DNA from: Arthrobacter sp. Y-9
Lineage (GTDB): Bacteria > Actinomycetota > Actinomycetes > Actinomycetales > Micrococcaceae
Reading direction: 5' to 3'
DNA: 64,000 nt
NCBI RefSeq assembly: GCF_029690065.1
Contig: NZ_CP121463.1
Span: forward strand, 2,852,001-2,916,000
In this document: one piece after another, positions 8,768-16,460 of the stretch
Position numbering within the stretch: position 1 is the stretch's first letter
Layout of the letters: every line of letters starts with the position of its first letter
The notes under the pieces: generated by a model
Databases searched by the model: none
Told to the model about the DNA's origin: nothing
What the model saw: only the letters and a program-made list of their open reading frames with translations
Made by a program: the position numbers and the translations under genes

Positions 8768-9393
8768 CGGACGGCCCCTCCCGTGGCATGCGCGAACCCT
8801 GCGGCGACGCGCGACGACGGCCGGAACTCCTCGAAGGAGCCGACCACCGCGTCGATGAAGCCGTAAGCCCTGGCCTCCTCCGCCGTGTACCAGTGGTCGT
8901 GCAGGGAGTCCTCATGGACGCGCTCCACCGGTTGGCCGGTGTCCTGGGCGATCAGTCCGAGGACGGTGTCGCGCATATGGCGAAGATCGTCGGCCTGCAG
9001 GGCGATGTCGACCGCGGTTCCCCCGATGCCCGCCGAGCCCTGGTGCATCAGGATCCGGGAATGAGGGAGCGCCTTCCGTTTGCCTTGGGCGCCGGAGGAG
9101 AGCAGGAACTGCCCGGCGCTGCACGCGATCCCGAGGGCGAGCGTGGAGACATCATTGGGGATGGTCCGCATGATGTCCCGGATCGCCAGCATCGCGGGAA
9201 CGGAGCCGCCCGGGGAATGGATCCAGAGAGCGATGTCCGCCGACGGGTCATCGGCGGCCAGCAGCATCAGCTGGGTGGCGAGGACGGTGCCGTTGTCGTC
9301 GTCGAGGACGCCGTCCAGCACCAGGACACGGCGCTCGAAGAACTCGCGCCGCATGGATTCGGAGAAGAGGGCTTGTTTCGGAGCATCAGTCAT
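8764..9393 (-). CDS. clpP: ClpP-family serine protease subunit (ClpP3-like)
   Basis: A 209-residue ClpP subunit, first gene of the operon. The catalytic triad is complete: Ser92 (GIACSAGQFLL, the family's GxAxS position), His117 (ILMHQGSAG) and Asp166 (SLHDHWYTAEEA). The SPGGS loop is intact at 60-64. It would form rings that work with ClpX or ClpC; no ATPase gene is adjacent. A TCTGCC-N3-GGCAGA palindrome lies about 41 bp upstream of the start. Together with the dead second subunit and the PopR-like regulator this matches the Streptomyces clpP3-clpP4-popR arrangement. Confidence 0.92.
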   Translation of the reverse strand: MTDAPKQALFSESMRREFFERRVLVLDGVLDDDNGTVLATQLMLLAADDPSADIALWIHSPGGSVPAMLAIRDIMRTIPNDVSTLALGIACSAGQFLLSSGAQGKRKALPHSRILMHQGSAGIGGTAVDIALQADDLRHMRDTVLGLIAQDTGQPVERVHEDSLHDHWYTAEEARAYGFIDAVVGSFEEFRPSSRVAAGFAHATGGAVR

Positions 9394-9433
9394 GAAGCCA
9401 TCGTCACCCCGGGTGACCCTGCGATGGGCCCCT

Positions 9434-9450
9434 CTCTGCCACGGGCAGAG
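9434..9450. promoter_or_regulatory. PopR-type inverted repeat upstream of the clpP operon
   Basis: CTCTGCC-ACG-GGCAGAG, 7-bp perfect arms and a 3-nt spacer, containing TCTGCC-N3-GGCAGA. It lies 41 bp upstream of the first clpP start on the minus strand. Outer CCCCTCT and AGAGGGG blocks (about 9430-9436 and 9462-9468) give an extra layer of symmetry. It matches the palindrome at 7727-7747 in spacing and half-site. Confidence 0.75.
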
Positions 9451-9474
9451 CAGCCCACAGCAGAGGGGTCCGGG

Positions 9475-10260
9475 TCACCTGACGATCTGGCTGATGGCGA
9501 GCACTCCACCCTGAAGGTCCGCGATCAGAGCGTTCCGGAAGCCCGGCGCATCCGTCGGCGGCATGAGCACGGACCCGCCCAGCTCGATGACTCGGCGCAC
9601 GACCTCATCCGCGTCGGCGACCTGCACATTGATCGCCCAGTGCGTCGGAACGCCCGCAGCCGCGGGGGTTTCCGTGGCCACGGCGACCACGTCGTCGGGA
9701 AGGTCCGGGTCGGCGGCCTTGCGCGTGCTGCCGTCCAGGCGCCAGAGGGCGAGCGCCGAACCGGGCACTGGCTCCATCCGCCACCCGAAAACCGCGGCGT
9801 AGAACGCGCCGGCCGCCTCGACGTCGGGGGTGTGCAGTGCGCTCATCTGCCAGGCGTCAGGCACATCGACGACTTCGCTGATGGTCGGGGCACTGCCTTC
9901 GCGCACTCCGAAGGCCGCTCCTGCCGGGTCCGTGAAGAGCGCGGTGCGCTCACCCTCTTGGAGTTCCAGGGGCCCGGCGAGCACGGTGCCTCCGGCTTCC
10001 TGGACGGCGTCGACGGTCGCCTCCAAGTCAGTCACCAGGAGGTACATCACCCAGGCGCCCCGGTCGAGGATCGGCGGTGCCTGCGCGACGCCGGCCACAC
10101 GCCTCCCGTCGAGGCGCGCGACACGGGAGCCGTCCGGGCCCGCCTCATCAAATGTCCAGCCGAACAGCTCACCGTAGAACAACGCTGCGGATTCCGGGGC
10201 GGGCTGAAGCGTCTCGACCCAGCAGGGCGACCCTGCGGGAAGTGAAGGGGTGCCGGTCAT
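9475..10260 (-). CDS. Double-VOC (glyoxalase-like) protein
   Basis: A 261-residue protein with two vicinal-oxygen-chelate domains in tandem. Each begins with an FYGELFGW or FYAAVFGW helix and ends in a beta strand, and they are split near residue 130. This two-domain form matches the actinobacterial VOC proteins often annotated as hydroxylase or glyoxalase-like; the substrate is unknown. ATG 10260 is chosen because residues after it (PCWVETLQPAPESAALFYGE) begin the first domain; a longer frame to 10359 adds low-complexity sequence without homology features. Transcribed away from the clpP promoter region, probably alone. Confidence 0.85.
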   Translation of the reverse strand: MTGTPSLPAGSPCWVETLQPAPESAALFYGELFGWTFDEAGPDGSRVARLDGRRVAGVAQAPPILDRGAWVMYLLVTDLEATVDAVQEAGGTVLAGPLELQEGERTALFTDPAGAAFGVREGSAPTISEVVDVPDAWQMSALHTPDVEAAGAFYAAVFGWRMEPVPGSALALWRLDGSTRKAADPDLPDDVVAVATETPAAAGVPTHWAINVQVADADEVVRRVIELGGSVLMPPTDAPGFRNALIADLQGGVLAISQIVR

Positions 10261-10457
10261 GCTGAGCTCCTCACCTGTAGGACATCGTTGTTCCAGAACC
10301 TGCCGTAGGCCGTCCTGCGGTTCGCTTGACGCTGGGGTCGGGCCGGACAGATCAGCCAAGGGGTTCTCGCGACGTCGCCCGAGCGTTCCACGACCAGCCT
10401 AGACGTCGGGACTCAGCATGAGGCACTCTCTCGACGCCTTCTGCAAGGATGAGGATC

Positions 10458-10811
10458 GTGAGCATCAGTGCCGCGCACGCCAGCGCGTTCTACCGGGAAG
10501 TCGTCCAACACCTCGAGGTGTGGACCGTCCGCGATGACCGGGGCTTTCCGGCTCCGTTGAGCGCCGAAGGGCACCGGACCATGCCTTTCTGGTCTCTCCT
10601 TGGCCGCGCGGAAAGCGTCGTCAGTTCAGTTCCTGATTACCGTGACTTCGAGGTGATCTCGCTGCCGCTGGACCGGTGGATGGACGCTTGGCTCCCGGGC
10701 CTCCACCGCGATGGAATGCTCGTCGGACTCAACTGGTCGGGCTCCCGCGCGACCGGTTTCGAGGTGCCGCCGCTGACCGTCATGGATGCTCTGCGCGCTT
10801 TGAGAAACTGA
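10458..10811 (+). CDS. DUF2750-type protein
   Basis: A 117-residue soluble protein matching the DUF2750 pattern: an N-terminal helix (SAAHASAFYREV), VWTVRDDRGFPAP, then FWSLLGRAESVV, an LDRWMDAWLPGL helix, and the closing DGMLVGLNWSG strand. Function is unknown; family members occur as small stand-alone proteins. GTG 10458 is preferred because a GAGG ribosome-binding sequence precedes it; ATG 10449, three codons earlier in frame, is the alternative. Confidence 0.75.
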   Translation: MSISAAHASAFYREVVQHLEVWTVRDDRGFPAPLSAEGHRTMPFWSLLGRAESVVSSVPDYRDFEVISLPLDRWMDAWLPGLHRDGMLVGLNWSGSRATGFEVPPLTVMDALRALRN

Positions 10812-10956
10812 TTTCGCAGCAGTCCGCAGGCCCGACCGCACGCTCCGCGGAACGACTGCCTTTGCCTCAAGGGGCACGTTCATGTTCGTGAGCATGGTCC
10901 AACGCTCCTCAGCCTCGTGACCAGGCCCGCGCCGATCGTCGTGGCAGACTCATCCC

Positions 10957-11445
10957 GTGGATGCACTCCAAGGCCTTCGGATGCTCGCCCTCAGCGAGGC
11001 GCTCCAGGTACCCCTCGGTTCGCACACACTGATCGCGGTCGCCGTGCGGGCGGTGCTCGACGGCGTGGACTCGGCATCCCTCTTGCTGCTGGCAGGACTC
11101 TCCCGGCGGGAGGAAAGCGACGCGCGCGACCTGTTCCACGATGTCGTCGCCGAACTGGGTCTTGAACCGGCTGAGCCTATCGACAGCCCCCTCAATCGGT
11201 GGGAACTGGTTCGCTGGTGGTGCGAACAGATCACCGGAGGAGAACTCGAACCGGAAATCGGCGGCCGGCTGATCTGGTTCCACGGATGGATCAAGCTCGG
11301 CCATCCTTCGGCCCTTCAACCGATCGTTCTCGCGGTGACGGAGGGGGAAGGCCGGGCCCGCCCTTGGGCCGATGAGCGCGAGGATCCCCGGAAACGGATC
11401 ACCGACGAAGCAGCGTTGCTTCTGAAAGGCTCTTGGCCACCGTAG
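10957..11445 (+). CDS. Hypothetical protein
   Basis: A 162-residue soluble protein with a GTG start. The N-terminal half is helical and hydrophobic-patterned (LSEALQVPLGSHTLIAVAVR, then LDGVDSASLLLLAGLSR), the second half contains a Trp-rich helix (NRWELVRWWCEQITGGEL). I see no catalytic motif, signal peptide or membrane span. Similar all-helical proteins of unknown function occur in Streptomyces. The high-GC third-position pattern supports coding. Confidence 0.6.
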   Translation: MDALQGLRMLALSEALQVPLGSHTLIAVAVRAVLDGVDSASLLLLAGLSRREESDARDLFHDVVAELGLEPAEPIDSPLNRWELVRWWCEQITGGELEPEIGGRLIWFHGWIKLGHPSALQPIVLAVTEGEGRARPWADEREDPRKRITDEAALLLKGSWPP

Positions 11446-11657
11446 GCCTGGTCGCGGTCCACGCGGCGCCCCTCGTTGCCCTTGGACAGGCACGTGGTGG
11501 GACGGTTGCGTTTCTCTGCGCGGTTCCTCTGGCACAGTTCTTCGGTTCGGCGCTCATCCGTCCATGGCCCTCCCGTTCAGTGGAGCGGAGCACCGCAAAG
11601 GAAGACCCGTCGGAAGAGATCATGGCTTTCCCTTCCTTTTTGCTACCTTCTGGATTT

Positions 11658-12443
11658 ATGGCAGACGAATCACACCCCACCCTGCGGCCGGGCGGCAGGC
11701 CCGACCTCGGGGCGCTCGAACGGAAGATCCTGAAGGACCATCCGGCCATCCTCGCTGCCATCGAGGCCGAGGACGAGGAGGACATCGTCCCTCCGAGACC
11801 ATCCGACGATGCACGGATCCTGATCAACATCGTGGCCGTCGTGGGCCTCGCAGCTCTTCTCCTGGCGCCGATACTCGGCGTGGCCATCTATGGCGAACAC
11901 CCTTATCTGGGCAACATCCCGAGAACGCCGCCCAGCACGTCGATCCCCGTGGCCGGGATGTGCTTCATCGTCACCCTGGTGGGGCAACTGGTGGTGGCCG
12001 TTAGGTGGGTGCAGCGCGGTGCGACCTGGAGCGGCCCGACAGCCCTCTACGGCGTCTACACGGCTGTCTTCGCCATCCTGGGGGCCACAGGAACCGGCAA
12101 CCTGGTCGAGGCGAGCGGATATGACGCGGGTGCCTGGCGGGTCCCCGTCTTCACGGCGATCTTCTCCGGCCTCCTGCTCACACTCGCAGTGCTCCTCCGG
12201 TTCGGGGCTAAAACCACAGTCTCTTCCCGTGCTACCGGCGTCGAGCGCATTCGCCAGGAAGTGAGCCGTTTGCCGGTCTTCGACCGCGCCGATCTGAAGC
12301 GTCGCCGCAATTTCGCGATCGATGACCTCGCCGAGCAGGGGCTCATCGACGCGCAGCTCAGGCTGTCCGCGATCGGAGAACCCCTGGGACAGTTGACCCA
12401 TCTGGAAAAAGTCCGACGCCGCATTGACCTGTACGGGCGGTAG
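11658..12443 (+). CDS. Membrane protein of unknown function
   Basis: A 261-residue protein with an acidic soluble N-terminus (1-55), four predicted membrane segments (about 58-80, 97-118, 127-150, 158-178), and a basic cytosolic tail with VERIRQEVSRLPVFDRADLK. No family recognised. ATG 11658 is chosen because the acidic start MADESHPTL reads like a cytosolic N-terminus. The same frame stays open back to a TTG at 11433 and would add 75 residues, partly hydrophobic (VALGQARGGTVAFLC); that longer form cannot be excluded. A short hairpin overlaps the stop. Confidence 0.6.
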   Translation: MADESHPTLRPGGRPDLGALERKILKDHPAILAAIEAEDEEDIVPPRPSDDARILINIVAVVGLAALLLAPILGVAIYGEHPYLGNIPRTPPSTSIPVAGMCFIVTLVGQLVVAVRWVQRGATWSGPTALYGVYTAVFAILGATGTGNLVEASGYDAGAWRVPVFTAIFSGLLLTLAVLLRFGAKTTVSSRATGVERIRQEVSRLPVFDRADLKRRRNFAIDDLAEQGLIDAQLRLSAIGEPLGQLTHLEKVRRRIDLYGR

Positions 12444-12461
12444 ACCGAAGCGGTTCGGTCT
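12442..12461. terminator. Short hairpin at the end of the membrane-protein gene
   Basis: AGACCGAA-GCGG-TTCGGTCT, perfect 8-bp arms, starting inside the stop codon. No T-run follows, so terminator strength is uncertain. It lies between convergent genes. Confidence 0.45.
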
Positions 12462-12550
12462 CAGAAGGTGATCTGGGTCAGTCGGATCCTGCCCCAGAGC
12501 CGTGACTTCTGGCTGCGGGTCAGTTCATCGATGAAACGCTGGCGGAGGTT

Positions 12551-13102
12551 TCACTCGGCCCTGCGCCACGCTTGCATCCAGGACGTGAACTGCGCAAAGA
12601 CCACGGAAGCGACATGCTCCGGGGTGACATCGCCGGTATCGATGACGAACGCGTGAGGGCTTGCCTGGAGCCGTTCGGCGAGTGCCTGATGGCGTTCGAG
12701 GTGCCACGTCAGCGCTTCCTTCCGAGAACTCGGGTATCTCCCACGGAGTCTCTCGGCGGCCACCTCGGGCGATGCCGTCAAATGCACCACGAGCAGCTCG
12801 ACGCCGAAGCATTCCTCATACCGCCGCTGATCCTGATCGGTTTCGATGATTCCGGCGATGATCGGCGTCCGTCGGCCACTGCGCTGATAGTTGTTCCACA
12901 CGGTGCGCATGTTGTCCGCCTCAATCCGGATGTTTCCCGGATCGTCCGGAGCCACCGGCCATGAACGGTGGAACCAATCGACATCGAACAGAGCAAAAGG
13001 CAGCCCTGCCCCCGCGAAGCGGTCCCCGAGGTGGTCAAGCACCGAGGTCTTGCCCACCCCGTAGGACCCATTGAGAAAAATTCCAGACGTACCCGGCGCC
13101 AT
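12551..13102 (-). CDS. P-loop nucleotide kinase-like protein
   Basis: A 183-residue ATP-binding protein. The Walker A motif GSYGVGKTS is at residues 12-20, an acidic DVDWFHRSW loop at 40-48 lies where small-molecule kinases bind substrate, and an LTASPEVAAERLRGR lid-like helix follows near 130. The arrangement is that of the adenylate/shikimate/APS kinase superfamily. The substrate is unknown; similar stand-alone kinases in actinobacteria are linked to antibiotic or nucleoside phosphorylation. Convergent with the upstream membrane-protein gene. Confidence 0.78.
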   Translation of the reverse strand: MAPGTSGIFLNGSYGVGKTSVLDHLGDRFAGAGLPFALFDVDWFHRSWPVAPDDPGNIRIEADNMRTVWNNYQRSGRRTPIIAGIIETDQDQRRYEECFGVELLVVHLTASPEVAAERLRGRYPSSRKEALTWHLERHQALAERLQASPHAFVIDTGDVTPEHVASVVFAQFTSWMQAWRRAE

Positions 13103-13173
13103 CCCGCAACGATACCAACGGCCGGCTCGGTGCTTTCCGACCGCCCGACCCCGGTCAGGAATCGTCTAAGGGG

Positions 13174-14025
13174 TCAAAACACCTCAGCCTCCTGTGGTTC
13201 CTCATGAGCGGCCGCCTCCGCTGGCCGATTCCCGGCCGCGCTAGCCGCGGCGACGGCCACCGGATCGGTGAACGGTCGGCCCAGCAGCTGTCCCAGGTCA
13301 GAGCCGGTACTGCTGAGGAAGCCGTGCCGGATGCTGCTGGCAATCGAGGCAAGCATCGGTGCCTGGAACGGCTGCAGGTTCTGATCTGCGAGAAGCCGTG
13401 CCCGGTACGCCGCGAGCCCGATGTTCTCATGGGGGACGCCAAGTCGCCGGGCAACATCTTCGGCTGTCACCGGATCACCGACCAGGTCGTAGATCCTGCC
13501 GGCATGTTCTGCCGGGGCGCTAGCCACGATGGCCGCCGCCGCGGCAAGATCTTCCCGCGCCACTGCGCACAGCGCTCCCTGGCCGAAGGCCGACTGAACG
13601 CCGTCGGTCGTCCACGTCAGCAGCGCACCGAAGAGCTCGGCGTAGAGCCCATTGCGCAGGATCGTCCACGCCAGACCGCTGCGCTCGACCAACTGTTCGG
13701 TGGCGCGGTGCGCCAGGGCGAACCCCAGGTGATCGCCAGAACCTGTCAGACTCGTGTAAATGACGTGCTCGACGCCGTCCCGGGCTGCAGCAGCAAGGGC
13801 CTCTCGATGCCGGGCGATGACCTGGTCGTCCTCGGCATAGCCGGCAGAAACAAGCACCAGAGTCGAGACGCCCGTCAGATCGATGCTGGACGGCTCGTCG
13901 AAGTCCAGGCGGCGCTGCCTGCCGGTGGGAGTCCGGCTACCGCCCACGGCGGGCACCTGCCTGGCGGCCAGTTCCTGCAGAATCAGTGAGGCAAGTTGTC
14001 CATTCGAGCCGGTCACCAAGATCAT
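13174..14025 (-). CDS. NmrA-family NAD(P)-dependent reductase (QorB-like)
   Basis: A 283-residue atypical short-chain dehydrogenase. The N-terminal Rossmann start is MILVTGSNGQLASLILQEL, with the NmrA-type glycine pattern; the middle has VEHVIYTSLTGSGDHLG and the usual SGLAWTILRNGLYAE stretch seen in QorB and NmrA proteins. Likely an NAD(P)H-dependent quinone reductase or redox sensor. ATG 14025 starts directly at the first beta strand; longer frames lack homology. It is divergent from an HxlR regulator, a frequent pairing in which HxlR senses quinones or aldehydes and controls the reductase. Confidence 0.86.
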   Translation of the reverse strand: MILVTGSNGQLASLILQELAARQVPAVGGSRTPTGRQRRLDFDEPSSIDLTGVSTLVLVSAGYAEDDQVIARHREALAAAARDGVEHVIYTSLTGSGDHLGFALAHRATEQLVERSGLAWTILRNGLYAELFGALLTWTTDGVQSAFGQGALCAVAREDLAAAAAIVASAPAEHAGRIYDLVGDPVTAEDVARRLGVPHENIGLAAYRARLLADQNLQPFQAPMLASIASSIRHGFLSSTGSDLGQLLGRPFTDPVAVAAASAAGNRPAEAAAHEEPQEAEVF

Positions 14026-14109
14026 GTCTGGTCGTTCTCCTTCGTGGTTCTCATCAGTAACTAGGCTGAGTCTTGACCAGTCGAAGGCAGTCCACAAGGA
14101 GGCAGCTTG

Positions 14110-14532
14110 ATGTCACTGACGCACACCGGGGTAACCATAGGCCCAGCAGACCTGGACCCCTGCGGACAGCCCGACCATGCTGATTGCGGCATCCGGGAAG
14201 TCCTGGACCGAGTTGGAGACAAATGGTCGGTCCTCGTGATCGTCGAACTCGCGAATGGTGCCCGACGTTTCCGGGAGCTTCAGCGCGCCGTCGACGGAAT
14301 CTCCCAGAGGATGCTCACCTTGACCGTTCGCAGACTGGAACGCGACGGCCTGGTTCTTCGGACCGTCTATCCGACGGTGCCGGCCCAAGTCGACTATCGC
14401 CTCACCGCCACAGGCGAAAGCCTGACGCACCTCGTCAAAGCACTCGCCGACTGGTCACTCGGACACCGTGACAGCATCGCCCGAGCCCGTCAGGCCTACG
14501 ATGCCGAGCACCCCGACAACGACATCCGATAG
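14110..14532 (+). CDS. HxlR-family transcriptional regulator
   Basis: A 140-residue winged-helix regulator. It has the HxlR signature: a Cys near the start (CGIREVLDRVGDKWSVLVI), RRFRELQRAVDGISQRMLTL as the recognition region, and the VPAQVDYRLTATGESL wing. The Cys before the VLDRVGDKW helix is often the redox or electrophile sensor. ATG 14110 has an AGGAGG ribosome-binding site; a TTG directly before it is in frame. Divergent from the NmrA reductase, with 84 bp between starts where its operator should lie. Confidence 0.9.
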   Translation: MSLTHTGVTIGPADLDPCGQPDHADCGIREVLDRVGDKWSVLVIVELANGARRFRELQRAVDGISQRMLTLTVRRLERDGLVLRTVYPTVPAQVDYRLTATGESLTHLVKALADWSLGHRDSIARARQAYDAEHPDNDIR

Positions 14533-14764
14533 GATCTAAGGCACTTCACAGCCGTCAGCGCTTGCCGGCAGGCCGAGGTCAAGGATCGATCCCCCCTGGC
14601 ACTCGGGCGATGCGAAGGAGGGTGACCTTGTTGACACCTCGGTGAGGGCCTACTCCAGCACGCACATCCGAAGCGACGTAGATCCCGCCTCGGCCAGCCC
14701 CAATGACGGAGGATCCGCCCCGCCGACCACACGGCCACCGCCAAGGGCGGGCCGCCCTGGCCGG
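14533..14764. other. Intergenic stretch without recognisable features
   Basis: About 230 bases between the HxlR gene and the convergent unknown membrane protein. No convincing gene, tRNA or strong hairpin seen. Confidence 0.4.
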
Positions 14765-15421
14765 TCATTCCCAAACAGTGATCGTCAGTGTCGCCTTCTC
14801 TGAGTCATATTTGCGGACCTGCACTGCCCCATAGCGGCCCGAGTCGAGACGCAAGCATGTGGTGGGATTGGACAGGACATGAGGGTCAAGATCGGGCTTC
14901 TTCTCCCACCCGGTGGCTGCTGCACAAGTGGCGTAGTTCGCAGGGCCTTTTGACAGCATCAAGGTGGAGACCCCGTACCCAAGCCTGACCTCGTCACCGG
15001 CGAATCTCAACGTGTCCGTCCAAGAGTTTCCACTGCTGCGGAAATTGGGCAACGTGGAATTGAGGTCTGCGGTGTCCCCCTCTTTCGCCAGCGTGATGGT
15101 GGCTACGCTCCGGACTGGATGAGTGTCCTCGGGCGCGACCGTGTAGGGAACCGCCGCCCTGAGCTTGGTGTTCTCCGCTCGCAACGAAGTGATGGTCTCC
15201 TGCCGGGAATCGAGGATGGCGCGGTCGGCCTGCACCTGCTGGTTGAGCTTCTCGATGTCCTTATCTCGTCCGGCTATCACCCCATTTTGATCCGTGATCT
15301 GGTGCGCGAACTGGACCAGCCCCACCACGGCGACGATCAACCCGATCACCGTCGTGACGAACGTGATCTTCGATGCGAGAAGAGCCCGTCGCGAAATGAC
15401 TCGGCTCTCCTGCACGCTCAT
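14765..15421 (-). CDS. Membrane-anchored coiled-coil protein of unknown function
   Basis: A 218-residue protein with one N-terminal membrane helix (about 17-38, TFVTTVIGLIVAVVGLVQFA). A coiled coil follows (about 45-90, rich in Lys, Gln, Leu and Asp: GRDKDIEKLNQQVQADRAIL), then a beta-rich extracytoplasmic domain with two Cys (YATCAAATGW, NPTTCLRLDSG) that could form a disulfide. I do not recognise the family. It overlaps the zinc-type oxidoreductase gene by 4 bp (ATGA) and so is translationally coupled to it. Its role in the locus is unknown. Confidence 0.7.
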   Translation of the reverse strand: MSVQESRVISRRALLASKITFVTTVIGLIVAVVGLVQFAHQITDQNGVIAGRDKDIEKLNQQVQADRAILDSRQETITSLRAENTKLRAAVPYTVAPEDTHPVRSVATITLAKEGDTADLNSTLPNFRSSGNSWTDTLRFAGDEVRLGYGVSTLMLSKGPANYATCAAATGWEKKPDLDPHVLSNPTTCLRLDSGRYGAVQVRKYDSEKATLTITVWE

Positions 15422-16398
15422 GAGTCTCGCTCGTGAGACAGGACGGTCTTGCCGATCGTCGTTCCGGAGCGCAGGTCCTCGAGGACGGATGCACCGTTCT
15501 GGATGGATTTGGTCGCAGTCACCTCAACGCGGATCGTCCCGTCCGCCACCAGATGCAGTGCACGGTCGAGATACTCTCCCACGAGCTTCGGGCGAGCCGC
15601 AGCGAGCGCGCCGAGGTTGAATCCGAGGACGCTCTTGCCGCCAAACCACAAGCTATTGCTGCTGATGCACTGATCACCGGCTTGCGCTGCGTCGCCGACG
15701 ACCAGAAGGCGGCCCTCAAAGGCGAGCAAGTCAATGCTGAGCACGCGGGCCGGGCCGCTCACGGGGTCAGCGATGACATCAAACCGTTCGTCCAGGTGCT
15801 CATCGAGTTCTGAGCGCAGCCACACCTCGTCATACCCGAGATCAAGCGCATGCTGACGCTTCTCCTCACGACCGACGACGCCCACCACCCGCCCTGCACC
15901 ACAGTGTTTGGCGACCTGTCCGATCTGCGAACCGAGGCCCCCGGCAGCGGCATGGACCAAAACGCTCTCCCCGGGGCGGAGCTTTGCGAGGCGCTCGATG
16001 ACGAGCAGCGCCGTGGTGGTGTTGGACGGCACCGCGGCAGCCACCACAGGAGACAGTCCCGCCGGGATCCGCTTGACCAGATGCGCGTTTGTCACGGCGA
16101 TTTGACCGTAGGCGCCGCCGCCGTTGATGGTCAGCGCCGCGATGAGATCCCCGGACTTCCCTAAACCTTCAAGGGGTTCGTTCCCGAGCAGATACCCGAC
16201 CGCTTCAATCCCCGGCGTCCAGGGCACCGCCAGGTCAGGGACGAAGCCACCCGCGAAGAGAGCCTCGACGTAATTCGCACCGGCATGGGTGACCTCGATC
16301 GCGACCTGCCCTTCCCCAGGCACGGGCACATCCGCATCCTGGTAGCGCAGAATCCCGGCTCCGGTGTAGTCAGTGATCTGAAGCGCCTTCATCGTCAT
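15418..16398 (-). CDS. Zinc-type alcohol dehydrogenase / quinone oxidoreductase (MDR family)
   Basis: A 326-residue medium-chain dehydrogenase of the NADPH:quinone reductase type. The N-terminal GroES-like domain has GANYVEALFAGGF (family GVNYxD) without the Cys/Asp zinc ligands, so it is probably zinc-free. The NADPH domain has VLVHAAAGGLGSQIGQVAKH with the AxxGxxG motif. Alternative starts are ATG 16398 and ATG 16392. First gene of a two-gene operon, divergent from an aldo-keto reductase with 62 bp between starts that carry a 16-bp palindrome. Likely an enone, quinone or ketone reductase of the accessory locus. Confidence 0.87.
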   Translation of the reverse strand: MTMKALQITDYTGAGILRYQDADVPVPGEGQVAIEVTHAGANYVEALFAGGFVPDLAVPWTPGIEAVGYLLGNEPLEGLGKSGDLIAALTINGGGAYGQIAVTNAHLVKRIPAGLSPVVAAAVPSNTTTALLVIERLAKLRPGESVLVHAAAGGLGSQIGQVAKHCGAGRVVGVVGREEKRQHALDLGYDEVWLRSELDEHLDERFDVIADPVSGPARVLSIDLLAFEGRLLVVGDAAQAGDQCISSNSLWFGGKSVLGFNLGALAAARPKLVGEYLDRALHLVADGTIRVEVTATKSIQNGASVLEDLRSGTTIGKTVLSHERDS

Positions 16399-16430
16399 AC
16401 TCCTCGACTCGTCGTGTACGCTGGCCACAA

Positions 16431-16446
16431 TAGCAGACATCTGATA
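16431..16446. promoter_or_regulatory. 16-bp near-palindrome, shared with 25175-25190
   Basis: TAGCAGACATCTGATA; on the other strand TATCAGATGTCTGCTA. It matches TAACAGATGTCTGTTA at 25175-25190 at 14 of 16 positions. It lies 14 bp before the aldo-keto reductase ATG and about 32 bp before the divergent oxidoreductase, so a bound repressor could cover both promoters. Likely a MarR-type operator. Confidence 0.7.
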
Positions 16447-16460
16447 CATGACAGGATGCG

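Noticed and set aside
12470-12550. In-frame continuation of the kinase after its stop
   Set aside because: After the TGA the frame stays open for about 27 codons. No recoding signal or selenocysteine element seen, and the kinase domain is complete.
14496-14774. Small minus-strand frame in the HxlR/unknown-gene gap
   Set aside because: No ribosome-binding site and random-looking composition; overlaps the HxlR end.
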